Below the pieces are notes generated by a model, which saw only the letters and a program-made list of their open reading frames with translations, ran no database searches and was not told the origin of the DNA. This document shows, in pieces, positions 24,485 to 32,782 of a stretch of DNA of 51,783 nt. Source of the DNA: Myxococcales bacterium (GTDB taxonomy: Bacteria; Myxococcota_A; Polyangia; Polyangiales; Polyangiaceae); the NCBI GenBank assembly GCA_016794345.1, contig JAEUKE010000245.1:1-51783 (forward strand), given 5' to 3'. Every line of letters starts with the position of its first letter. The first letter of the stretch is position 1. The translations under genes and the position numbers were made by a program.

Positions 24485-27400
24485 GTGCTCTCGGAGCCAC
24501 GCCGTTCGGATACCATCTCGCGAGGAGCTTCGGCCCTGCGTACTGGCGACGTCATCGGCGATTGGTTCGAAATCGAGCAGCTCGCTGCGTCGGGCGGAAT
24601 GGGCGCCGTGTTTCGCGCCATCGATCGGCGAACCGGCGAGCGTGTGGCCGTCAAGGTGCTCGCCGAGAAGCGCCAGAGCCACACACCTCGATTCCTGAGG
24701 GAGGCGCGCCTCCTCTCGGAGCTCGACCATCCGACCATCGTCGGTCACCGGGCCCATGGGGTCGACGCCGACGGCAGGCCGTGGCTGGCCATGCGTTGGC
24801 TCGATGGCGAGGACTTGGCCGAGCGTTTGGCGCGTTCGCGGCTCGACCCGGAGTCCACCGTCGCGCTCGGCGTCAGGCTCTGCGAGGCCCTCACGTTGCT
24901 CCACGCGAGGTCCGTCGTGCATCGGGACATCAAGCCCGAGAACGTCTTTCTGGAGGAAGGCAGGACTGACCGCGCGGTCCTTCTCGACCTCGGCGTCGCG
25001 CGACAGCTCGAGCGGCGAACCCGGCTCACCTCGACGAACGAGGTCGTGGGCACGGTCGGGTACCTCGCGCCGGAGCAGATCGAAGACGTCGACCCGATCT
25101 CGCCCGCGTCCGACCTGTTCGCGCTCGGTTGTGTGCTCTACGAATGCCTGACCGGCGAGCCGGCGTTTGCGGGGCCACATCCGCTCGTGGTGCTCGCCAA
25201 GGTGCTGCTGGTCGAGCCCCCGCCCATCCGTGAGAAGCACCCGGAGGTCCCGCCGGCGCTCGCGGATCTCGTGCACTCGCTCCTGTCCAAGGCCATCAAG
25301 AACCGGCCGCGCAGCGCGAAGGAGGTCCGCCGTGCCTTGCTCGACGTCGCGCTCGCGGACATCGGCGCGCCGGCCCCGTTCGCGGTGACCGAGCGGCCGC
25401 CCCCGCCCGCCCGGATCGGCGCGATCGAGCTCCGGGTCGTGACCTTCCTGATCGTCGAGCCGCGCCCGGTGCCGCCGGACACCCGCACGCGGCCCATGGA
25501 TGAGCACCTGGAGGAACAAGCGGTCGCCGATCGCATCGCGGCCGCCGCGGGCGCGCGCCTGCGCTGGTCCGCCGACGGAATAGCCTTCGCGATGATCGAG
25601 GCCGGCGAGACGCCGGGCGACCGAGCCGCGCGCGGCGCGCGGCTCGCCCTCGAGCTCGCGCAGCTGCCCTGGGTGCTCCGCGTCGTCGTCTCGACCGGTC
25701 GCGTCGAGTGCCTCGACGTGTTGCCCGCGCACCCGCTCCTCGACCGCTTCGCGCAGAAGATCCGAGACAAGGAAGGACCGGAGGGGGCGTTCCTCGACGC
25801 GGCCACCGAGGCGCTCCTCAGCGGCGAGGTCGTCGTCGTCGGTCCGGCGAATCGTCGCCGCATCGTCGCGCGCGGCGCGTCTCGGCTGCCCCGCACCATC
25901 CTCGGTCGCACGCTTCCGTGCCTCGGCCGCACGCGCGAGCTCGCGGTGCTCGACGGCGCCTGGTCCGCCACCCTGGAGGAAGGGCGAGCGCGCGCGGTGG
26001 TCGTGACGGGACCCGCCGGCGTGGGCAAGTCCCGGCTGGTGACGGAGTGGCTGGCCACGCGCGCCCACGGCACCTCGTCGGTGGAGGTCCTCCGCGCCGC
26101 TGCCGACCCGATGCAGGCCGGCACGCTCGGCGTGGTCGGCGATCTCATCCGCTCCGCGGTCCTACGCGCGGACGACGGAGAGACCAGCCCGAGGGGTGCG
26201 CTCACGCGACACGCGGTCCAGCTCGGCCTCGAAGACCCGCGCATCGTCGCCTTCCTCGGCGAGCTCGCCCGCATCGACGGTGACGAGCCGATCGTCCACC
26301 CCGCCGTCCGGGCGGCGCGGGGCGACCCGCGCGTGCGGGCCGACTGGCTGGAGCGGGCCTTCTTCGCCTGGATCGAGCGCATCGCCGAGAGGCCGGTCAT
26401 CTTTGCGATAGAAGACATCGGCTGGGCCGACGAGGCGTCGGTGAGCTGGCTCGGGCGTGCCTTGCGCCGGCACGCCGATCGACAGCTCATGGTCCTCGGA
26501 ACGAGCCGGCCCAAGCTCGAGGACCGCCTCTCGTCGCTCGGGGAAGACGCGCCTCAGCATTGGATCTCGCTCGGCCGGCTCTCGCTGTCGGCCTCGAGCG
26601 AGCTCGTCTCCATCGCCGCAGGGGAGGCGCTCGACGCCGAGGCGCGAGAGGCGGTCGTGTCGCGCGCGAACGGACACCCCTTCTTGCTCGAGGAGCTCGT
26701 GCGGCACGCGGTCGACAGCGGGACGCGATCGCTGCCGGACAGCGTGCTCGCGATGGTGCAGCTCCGCCTCGACAAGCTGGGCTTGCTGGAGCGACGCCTC
26801 TTGCGCCTCGCCAGCATCTTCGGCGAGCGGTTCACCGAGGTCGATCTCGCCTCGCTCGCCGAGGCGGAGGTGCGCAGCGCCCTCGTCTCGCTCGAGCGCG
26901 CCGAGGTCATCGGCCCCGAGGCGGAGCCCGGGCGCTGGTCGTTCCGCCACGCGCTCGTGCGCGAGGCGGCGTACGAGTCCATGTCGGCCGACGATCGATC
27001 GCGCGCGCACGAGACGGTCGCGGCGATGCTCGACAAACGCGGCGAGCCGCCCGAGGTCGTCGCGCGTCATTTCGAGGCCGCCGGCCTCAACGAGGAGGCG
27101 GCCGCGGCGCTCGTGTTCGCGGCCCGTCGCGCCCTCGAGCGCGGCGTCCCCGCGGAGGCGCTCCGTCTCGCGGATCGCGCCGCCCCGCTCACCGAGGTCC
27201 CCGACGTGAAGGCCCGCGCCTGGGCTTACGCGTCCGGCGCATCGTCGATGATCGGCGACGTCGGTCGCGCGGCGAAGCTGGGCGGCGACGCGATGGAGGC
27301 CCTCTCTCCGGAGCGAGAGGAGTGGTTCATGGCCGCTTATGGTCCGTGCCTCGCCTCCTATCAGCTCGACACGTCCCGGGTACCCGCGGTCACCCGCGCG

Positions 27401-28339
27401 CTGCTCTCGACCCCGCCCGCGTCTGTCCCGCCGACCATCCTCAGCGCGTACGCCTTCTCGGCCTGCATCCTCGTCCTCTATGGCGTCGCCGCGACGCGCC
27501 CGCTCGCGCAGAAGGTCGTGGCGGTGGGGCGCGAGGTGGTCGCGGCTCACGGCATCGAGGCGGAGCCCTTCCTACGGCCGCTCCAGACCGTGCTCGCGGT
27601 CGTCGCGCTGCGCGAAGGGGACGTCGCAGAAGGATGGCGTCACGCCGTCTCCGCGCTCGGCTGGTGCGAGGCGATCGGCGCGCAAGGCCTGGTGGACACG
27701 GCGGAGGTCTTCACGTCGCTCGCGGCCATCGAGGTCGGGCGCGGGCAAGAGCGGCTCGATTCGCTCGCGCGGGCGCGGCACGCGCTCTTCATCGGGGAGA
27801 ACCTGCAGCAGGCCCATTTCGGGCTCGCCGTCGAGCTTCGGGCGCTCGCGGCCTCGGGCGGCCGCGGCAACCGCGCGTCGCTCGAGGTCGAGATCGACGC
27901 GCCGACCGCGTACCACGCCGGCTGGTACGCGAGCCAACGAGCCACGTTCGTCGCCGAGATGGGCGATCTCGAGGCGGCGGCGCGGATGGCCGCGCCGCTC
28001 GTCGCGGGGCAGTTCCCCCTCTTCGACGGCTTCGCGCGCAGCTTGTCCGCTCGCGCCGACGTGGAGGCGAGCCGCTTCGAGCAGGCCCTCGCACACGTGG
28101 CGGCCTTCGATCTGTTGTCCCAGGAAGGGCAGACCTACCCGCTCGAGCGCTCGTGGATCGATCTCGTCCGCATTCGCGCGCTGCGCGGCCTGGGCCGCAA
28201 AGACGAGGCCGAGGCCGCGCTCGACGCGGCCCTCACGCGCATCGCGCTCGTGTCGTCGCGGCTCGATCCGGGTGATCGATCCTCGTACGAGTCCGGCCTC
28301 AGGCCCAATCGCGAGATCCTCGAGCTCGCCGGCGACTGA
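24485..28339 (+). CDS. Ser/Thr protein kinase with degenerate cyclase-like, AAA ATPase and helical-repeat domains
   Basis: 1284 residues. The kinase domain spans about 28-290: Gly loop AASGGMGAVF, Lys57 in VAVKVL, catalytic HRDIKPEN (HRD 147-149), then DLG at 168-170 instead of the usual DFG, and APEQ. Residues about 312-470 resemble a worn-out class III nucleotide cyclase (RVVTFLIVE..., WSADGIAFAMIEAGETPGDRAARGARLALEL), with no metal-binding Asp pair evident. The AAA/signal ATPase has Walker A GPAGVGKS (509-516) and Walker B FAIEDIGWADEA (about 641-652). The remainder (about 850-1280) is Ala/Leu-rich helical repeats of TPR type. This architecture is common in myxobacteria for signalling hubs; its target is unknown. 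GTG start; divergent from the exporter operon. Confidence 0.88.
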   Translation: MLSEPRRSDTISRGASALRTGDVIGDWFEIEQLAASGGMGAVFRAIDRRTGERVAVKVLAEKRQSHTPRFLREARLLSELDHPTIVGHRAHGVDADGRPWLAMRWLDGEDLAERLARSRLDPESTVALGVRLCEALTLLHARSVVHRDIKPENVFLEEGRTDRAVLLDLGVARQLERRTRLTSTNEVVGTVGYLAPEQIEDVDPISPASDLFALGCVLYECLTGEPAFAGPHPLVVLAKVLLVEPPPIREKHPEVPPALADLVHSLLSKAIKNRPRSAKEVRRALLDVALADIGAPAPFAVTERPPPPARIGAIELRVVTFLIVEPRPVPPDTRTRPMDEHLEEQAVADRIAAAAGARLRWSADGIAFAMIEAGETPGDRAARGARLALELAQLPWVLRVVVSTGRVECLDVLPAHPLLDRFAQKIRDKEGPEGAFLDAATEALLSGEVVVVGPANRRRIVARGASRLPRTILGRTLPCLGRTRELAVLDGAWSATLEEGRARAVVVTGPAGVGKSRLVTEWLATRAHGTSSVEVLRAAADPMQAGTLGVVGDLIRSAVLRADDGETSPRGALTRHAVQLGLEDPRIVAFLGELARIDGDEPIVHPAVRAARGDPRVRADWLERAFFAWIERIAERPVIFAIEDIGWADEASVSWLGRALRRHADRQLMVLGTSRPKLEDRLSSLGEDAPQHWISLGRLSLSASSELVSIAAGEALDAEAREAVVSRANGHPFLLEELVRHAVDSGTRSLPDSVLAMVQLRLDKLGLLERRLLRLASIFGERFTEVDLASLAEAEVRSALVSLERAEVIGPEAEPGRWSFRHALVREAAYESMSADDRSRAHETVAAMLDKRGEPPEVVARHFEAAGLNEEAAAALVFAARRALERGVPAEALRLADRAAPLTEVPDVKARAWAYASGASSMIGDVGRAAKLGGDAMEALSPEREEWFMAAYGPCLASYQLDTSRVPAVTRALLSTPPASVPPTILSAYAFSACILVLYGVAATRPLAQKVVAVGREVVAAHGIEAEPFLRPLQTVLAVVALREGDVAEGWRHAVSALGWCEAIGAQGLVDTAEVFTSLAAIEVGRGQERLDSLARARHALFIGENLQQAHFGLAVELRALAASGGRGNRASLEVEIDAPTAYHAGWYASQRATFVAEMGDLEAAARMAAPLVAGQFPLFDGFARSLSARADVEASRFEQALAHVAAFDLLSQEGQTYPLERSWIDLVRIRALRGLGRKDEAEAALDAALTRIALVSSRLDPGDRSSYESGLRPNREILELAGD

Positions 28340-28422
28340 CGCCGCCGTCGGCGGATGCGGTGGAGGACGCTCGAGAGTCGGGGGTTTACGACCGAGCGCC
28401 GATCTGCGATCCGTAACGGAAC

Positions 28423-30276
28423 ATGCGCCGTGTCGTTCCCTGGCTCCTCGCCCTGTCCCCCCTGCTCTCGTACGGTTGCGGGGACGACGGTCCGACCGGA
28501 GGTGGGGGCGCTGGTGGCTCGAGCACCTCGAGCCAGGGTGGGGGAGAGATCCCGTGCACGACCGCGGACGAGTGCCCCGCCTCCACGAGCGAGTGCGCGC
28601 TCCGGGTCTGCGAGAACGGCGTCTGCGGCACGTCGCCGGTCGCCGCGGGCACGCCGGCCAAGACGCAGGTGCTCGAGGACTGCAAGCGCATCGAATGCGA
28701 CGGCGCGGGCACCAGCCAGACGGTCCCCGAAGACGACGATTTCAAGAATGACAACAACCCCTGCACCACGGACTCGTGCAGCATGGGGATGCGCGTGAAC
28801 GAGCCGCTCCCGGTGGGCACCCCGTGCAGCGAGACGGAGGTCTGCGACGAGCGCGGCTCCTGTGTCGAGTGCCTGGGCGCGACCGAGTGTGGCATGGCGA
28901 CCGAGTGCTCGACGCCGACCTGTGAAGGCGGCGCGTGTGGGATCGATTTCGCGCCGAGCGGCCAGCCCGTCGCCGTGCAGACGGCCGGTGACTGCGAGGC
29001 GGTCGTCTGTGACGGAATGGGCTCGACCACCGCCACCGACGATCCGAAAGACGTCTTCGACGACTCGAATCCTTGCACGCTCGACGAGTGTCAGGCGGGC
29101 GAGCCCGTCCACACCGCGCAGCCCGGCCTCTCTTGCGGAGCAAACGGCACGTGCAATGCGCAGGGCCAATGCGTCGGCTGTGCTCAGCCCTCGGATTGTC
29201 CCGGCACGGACGACTTCTGCAAGACGCGAACGTGTGACGCCGGCGGCGTGTGCGGCTTCTCGTTCACCGCCGCGGGGACCGACCTCCCGACCGCGCAGCA
29301 GACTGCGGGCGACTGCGTCACGCTGGAGTGCAACGGCAGCGGCCTCGTGCAGCCGCTCGTCACGTCGGGCGATCTCCCGGTCGACGGCAACGAATGCACG
29401 CTCGACCAATGCATCGGCGGCAGCCCGATGAACCCGCCCGCCTCGCAGGGTGCTCCTTGCACGATGGGCGGCGCCGTCTGCAACGGGATGGGCACGTGCG
29501 TCGATTGCAACACGCCGGCCGACTGCTCCGACCCGCCCGGCGCCTGTGTCGTCGCGGCCTGCAATGCCGGAAGCTGTGGCCAAGAGAACGCCCCGAACGG
29601 TACCGTGTGCGTGGCGCCGAGCTGCAGCGGCGGCGTCCAGCAGCTCGCCGACACCTGTCAGGCCGGCGCTTGCGCGGACGGCGGCTCGAGCGCGTGTGCT
29701 CCCTTCGTCTGCGGGCCGTCGGCGTGTACGACGAGCTGCGTCGACAGCGGCGGGTGCGCGAGCGGGGCCACGTGTGACACGGGCCTGGCGGAGTGCACCA
29801 CCGGTCCGACCTGCACCGCGTATTGCGCCACGATCGAGGCCAACTGCACGGGCAGCAACGACCAATACGTCTCGAACGCGGCGTGCCTCGCCTCGTGCGC
29901 CGGCCTCCCTGACGGAACCGCGGCGGATGTCTCGGGCAACACCGTCGGCTGCCGCACCTACCACGCGGGCGCGGCGATGGGCTCCCCGGCGGTGCATTGC
30001 CCTCACGCAGGCCCGGGCGGCGCCGGCGCCTGCGGCAACGACTGCGACGGCTTCTGCGCGATCGCGCTCGCCGTGTGCACGGGGCCGAACCAGGTCTACG
30101 CCAGCCTGAGCCAGTGCATGACCGAGTGCGCGGGGTTCCCGACGTCGCCGCCCTACAGCACCGCGGTCACGTCGGGTGACAGCTTCGCGTGCCGCCTGTA
30201 CCACCTCACGGCCGCATCGGTCGATCCGGCCGGTCACTGCTCCCACATTCCCGAAGGCTCACCCGTCTGCAACTGA
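28423..30276 (+). CDS. Cys-rich lipoprotein with two C-terminal 75-residue repeats
   Basis: 617 residues. The signal sequence ends in the lipobox LSYGC (Cys about 19), followed by GDD and a Gly/Ser linker. The long middle has many short Cys-containing segments with recurring CxxxxECA.., GSCVECLGATEC and GQCVGCAQPSDC motifs, spaced like disulfide-bonded EGF-like loops. The last 150 residues contain two copies of an about 75-residue unit: C-x3-C, a CxxxC pair, CR.YH, and HC.H before the next unit. I recognise no named family. It is expected to be anchored in the outer membrane with extensive disulfides. It lies 83 bp after the kinase gene on the same strand but has its own ATG. Confidence 0.75.
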   Translation: MRRVVPWLLALSPLLSYGCGDDGPTGGGGAGGSSTSSQGGGEIPCTTADECPASTSECALRVCENGVCGTSPVAAGTPAKTQVLEDCKRIECDGAGTSQTVPEDDDFKNDNNPCTTDSCSMGMRVNEPLPVGTPCSETEVCDERGSCVECLGATECGMATECSTPTCEGGACGIDFAPSGQPVAVQTAGDCEAVVCDGMGSTTATDDPKDVFDDSNPCTLDECQAGEPVHTAQPGLSCGANGTCNAQGQCVGCAQPSDCPGTDDFCKTRTCDAGGVCGFSFTAAGTDLPTAQQTAGDCVTLECNGSGLVQPLVTSGDLPVDGNECTLDQCIGGSPMNPPASQGAPCTMGGAVCNGMGTCVDCNTPADCSDPPGACVVAACNAGSCGQENAPNGTVCVAPSCSGGVQQLADTCQAGACADGGSSACAPFVCGPSACTTSCVDSGGCASGATCDTGLAECTTGPTCTAYCATIEANCTGSNDQYVSNAACLASCAGLPDGTAADVSGNTVGCRTYHAGAAMGSPAVHCPHAGPGGAGACGNDCDGFCAIALAVCTGPNQVYASLSQCMTECAGFPTSPPYSTAVTSGDSFACRLYHLTAASVDPAGHCSHIPEGSPVCN

Positions 30277-30315
30277 CGCCGGTCCCGAGGCACACGCGTT
30301 GCACACCTCGGCCGC

Positions 30316-30549
30316 ATGGAAGCATGTGCGGTCTGCGGTAACGCCTACGACAAGTCCTTTCGCGTCACCTCCGGGGCTCAGACGCTCACGTTCGACTGCT
30401 TCGAGTGCGCGATCCACAAGCTCGCGCCCCAGTGCGCGCACTGCGCCTGCCGGATCGTCGGACACGGCGTGGAGGCCGGCGGTCGCATGTTCTGTTGCGC
30501 GCACTGCGCGAGGGAGATGGGCGAAAAGCGCGTCGCCGACCGCGCGTGA
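30316..30549 (+). CDS. Small zinc-binding protein (Cys-rich, metallothionein-annotated type)
   Basis: 77 residues with nine cysteines and several His. Pairs are MEACAVCGN (C4, C7), FDCFECAIH, CAHCACRIVGHG and FCCAHCARE. The FECAIHKLAP..CAHC..RIVGHGVE pattern is the one seen in a small bacterial protein family often annotated as prokaryotic metallothionein, but its Cys pairing looks more like two treble-clef or LIM-like zinc knuckles. Probable role: zinc binding or regulation; no partner is evident. It lies 31 bp before the phenylalanine hydroxylase gene and could share its transcript. Confidence 0.7.
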   Translation: MEACAVCGNAYDKSFRVTSGAQTLTFDCFECAIHKLAPQCAHCACRIVGHGVEAGGRMFCCAHCAREMGEKRVADRA

Positions 30550-30579
30550 GCCTCGCTCGAGCTGGACGGTCGAGCCCTC

Positions 30580-31410
30580 GTGAGCCAGGCTCCCGTCGTG
30601 CTTGCCTCGGAGTTGGTCGAGCTCGATCAGGATCACCCCGGCTTCCGTGACCCCGTCTACCGGGCGCGGCGGAACGCCATCGCCGCGCTCGCGCTCGCTT
30701 ACGAGCCCGGGCAGCCGGTGCCCAGCGTCGACTACACCGAGGAAGAGCACGGCGTCTGGCGGACGGTATGGGATCACCTCGAGCCGCTCCACGAGCGCTA
30801 CGCGTGCGCCGCCTACCAGTCGGGCGCGAGGGCCCTCGCCCTCGACCGAGGCCGTATCGTCGAGCTCTCGGAGGTCAACGCGGCGCTCGCCCCCGTGACC
30901 GGCTTCGCCATGCGCCCGGTCGCCGGTCTTGTCACGCCCAAGGCGTTCATGGACCACCTGGCGGACCGAGTCTTCCTCGCCACCCAATACATGCGACACC
31001 ACTCGCGGCCCCTCTACACGCCGGAGCCCGACGTCGTGCACGAGATCATCGGCCACGGCCCGTCGCTCGTGCAGGCGGGGTTCGTGCGGCTCAGCCTGGC
31101 CTTCGGCGAGGCGAGCAAACGCGCCCCGGCGGAGAAGGTCGATTCGCTCATCCGGCTCTACTGGTACACGCTGGAGTTCGGCGTCGTGGAAGAGCGCGGC
31201 GCGCTCAAGGTCTGCGGCGCGGGGCTCCTCTCGTCATTCGGGGAGCTGGGCCGCTTCGAGCGAGAGGCCCGGCTCGTGCCGTTCGAGATCGGGCGTGTGA
31301 TCGAGACGCCCTTCGACCCGACGAGCTACCAGGACACGCTCTTCGTCGCGCGGAGCTTCGAAGATCTCGTGAGCGACCTGGTCGGTTGGCTCGAAGCAGA
31401 GGTTCGCTGA
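30580..31410 (+). CDS. phhA: Phenylalanine 4-monooxygenase (aromatic amino acid hydroxylase)
   Basis: 276 residues, the length of bacterial single-domain hydroxylases. Iron ligands His154 and His159 lie in VVHEIIGHGP, and Glu199 in WYTLEFGVV completes the facial triad. The N-terminal part DHPGFRDPVYRARR and the TEEEHGVWRTVW motif are typical of PhhA. It converts phenylalanine to tyrosine using O2 and a tetrahydropterin. A role in tyrosine supply or pigment synthesis is possible. The GTG start follows the zinc-protein gene by 30 bp. No pterin dehydratase (phhB) gene lies nearby. Confidence 0.93.
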   Translation: MSQAPVVLASELVELDQDHPGFRDPVYRARRNAIAALALAYEPGQPVPSVDYTEEEHGVWRTVWDHLEPLHERYACAAYQSGARALALDRGRIVELSEVNAALAPVTGFAMRPVAGLVTPKAFMDHLADRVFLATQYMRHHSRPLYTPEPDVVHEIIGHGPSLVQAGFVRLSLAFGEASKRAPAEKVDSLIRLYWYTLEFGVVEERGALKVCGAGLLSSFGELGRFEREARLVPFEIGRVIETPFDPTSYQDTLFVARSFEDLVSDLVGWLEAEVR

Positions 31411-31483
31411 GCGAGCCGCCGCCGCACGGCGGTATCCGTTCGTGGCGCTCGACGCATGCGCCGAGATGTGGGAGCGGTGAGCC

Positions 31484-32260
31484 GTGAAGAGCGTCCTCGA
31501 GATCGGCGAAGGGTTCTACAACCTACGCGGCGCGCTGACGGTCCGCGGCGTGTTGCCCATCGGCACGCAGGCGTCGCTCGTTCGCCGAAAGAGCGGGGGC
31601 TTCATCCTCCTCGACGCGATCGATCTCGACCCCGACGCGCGCCGCTTCGTCGACGAGCTGACGAATCGCGGAGAGGCGGTGGAGGCCGTGCTCCACCTGC
31701 ACCCGTTCCACACGCTCTTCGTGCAGCGGGCGCACGCGCTCTACCCCGAGGCCAAGCTGTACGGGACGGCGCGGCACAAACGCCTCGCCCCCGAGCTGCC
31801 CTGGGAGGCTCTCTCGACGGACCAGCCCGAGCTCCATGCGCTCTTCTCCGACGAGCTCGAGTTCTCGGTGCCGAAGGGGGTGGATTTCGTCCCGAGCAAC
31901 GAGAACCTCCATTTCTCCTCCGTGCTCGCGTTCCACCGTGCGTCGCGGACGCTCCACGTGGACGACACGCTCAACTACGTGCGCCTCCCGCGTCCTCTCT
32001 CCATCTTCAAGAAGGACATGCTGGGCTTCCATCCGACGCTCGGTCGCGTGCTCGAGCGCCGCGCCGGCGCCGCGAAGGACTTTCGCGCGTGGACGCGCGA
32101 GCTCGCCGATCGCGTCCGCACGATCGACAACGTCTGCGCGGCGCACACGAGCGCGCTCCTCGGCCGGAAGAACACGGGGCCCTCGGTCGCGGAGCGCGTC
32201 GAGACCGCCATCCGGAAGGTCGAGCCGAAGCTCGCCGCGCACGAGGCCCGCTTCGGCTGA
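31484..32260 (+). CDS. Metallo-beta-lactamase-fold-like protein (DUF4336-like)
   Basis: 258 residues, cytoplasmic. The N-terminal strands FYNLRGALTVRGVLPIGTQASLVRRKSGGFILLDAI resemble an MBL-fold sheet, and LHLHPFHTLF occupies the place of the HxHxDH metal motif, with Phe instead of Asp. LHVDDTLNYV could supply a further ligand. The run YPEAKLYGT following this motif is like DUF4336 proteins, which are MBL relatives of unknown function. Metal binding may be altered or lost. The GTG start at 31484 has no strong ribosome site. It is 73 bp after phhA and convergent with the zf-TFIIB gene. Confidence 0.6.
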   Translation: MKSVLEIGEGFYNLRGALTVRGVLPIGTQASLVRRKSGGFILLDAIDLDPDARRFVDELTNRGEAVEAVLHLHPFHTLFVQRAHALYPEAKLYGTARHKRLAPELPWEALSTDQPELHALFSDELEFSVPKGVDFVPSNENLHFSSVLAFHRASRTLHVDDTLNYVRLPRPLSIFKKDMLGFHPTLGRVLERRAGAAKDFRAWTRELADRVRTIDNVCAAHTSALLGRKNTGPSVAERVETAIRKVEPKLAAHEARFG

Positions 32261-32268
32261 GCCGCGTC

Positions 32269-32730
32269 TCAGCCCTGCTCGCCCGGCTTGGAGCCGTAGA
32301 GCCGGGCCAGCGTCTCGAGCTCGCCTTCGTCCAGCCAGACTCCCCGGCAGTCGATGCAGACGTCGACGCGCACCATCGTCCCGATGCTCCACTCGCGCTC
32401 GAACATGGTGCCGTCGCACTTCGGGCAATCGAGCGGTACACGCTCGGCCTCGGCTGTGCCGTCCTCGGGGCGCCGCGCCTGAGCGAAGGCGCGGCTGACG
32501 AGGCCCGCGCGCTCCGACTCCGCCCAGCGCCCGCGGCGCTCGCCGGCGGACTCCAAGCGCTCGAGCTCGCCCGCGTCCAGGAAGGTCCCCCGACAGACAG
32601 GGCAGCGCTCGAGCTCGAAGCCCACTGGGTGGCGCTCCGTCACCAGGTCCGGCCTTTCCTCACGCCGGTCTGCAGCCTCTCGGTAGACGCTCGTCTTCTG
32701 TGCAGTTCGAACGCATCGAGGGCAGCGCAT
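32269..32730 (-). CDS. zf-TFIIB domain protein
   Basis: 153 residues. It has two zinc modules, CPRC...CPVCRGTFLDAGELERL and CPKC...VCIDCRGVWLDEGELETL, which match the transcription-factor zinc-finger (zf-TFIIB, PF13453) pattern: a C-x2-C pair, a second C-x2-C pair and a conserved W/F-LD-GEL. Role unknown; such proteins are widespread and small. The ATG at 32730 (MRCPRC) is used because it begins directly at the first zinc knuckle. A longer start would overlap the ECF sigma gene. It lies 52 bp after the sigma factor gene on the same strand. Confidence 0.75.
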   Translation of the reverse strand: MRCPRCVRTAQKTSVYREAADRREERPDLVTERHPVGFELERCPVCRGTFLDAGELERLESAGERRGRWAESERAGLVSRAFAQARRPEDGTAEAERVPLDCPKCDGTMFEREWSIGTMVRVDVCIDCRGVWLDEGELETLARLYGSKPGEQG

Positions 32731-32782
32731 CCAGCTCGTTTCCCATCGCGCGGCGGCGGACACAAGCGCCGAGCCGAGGGCC

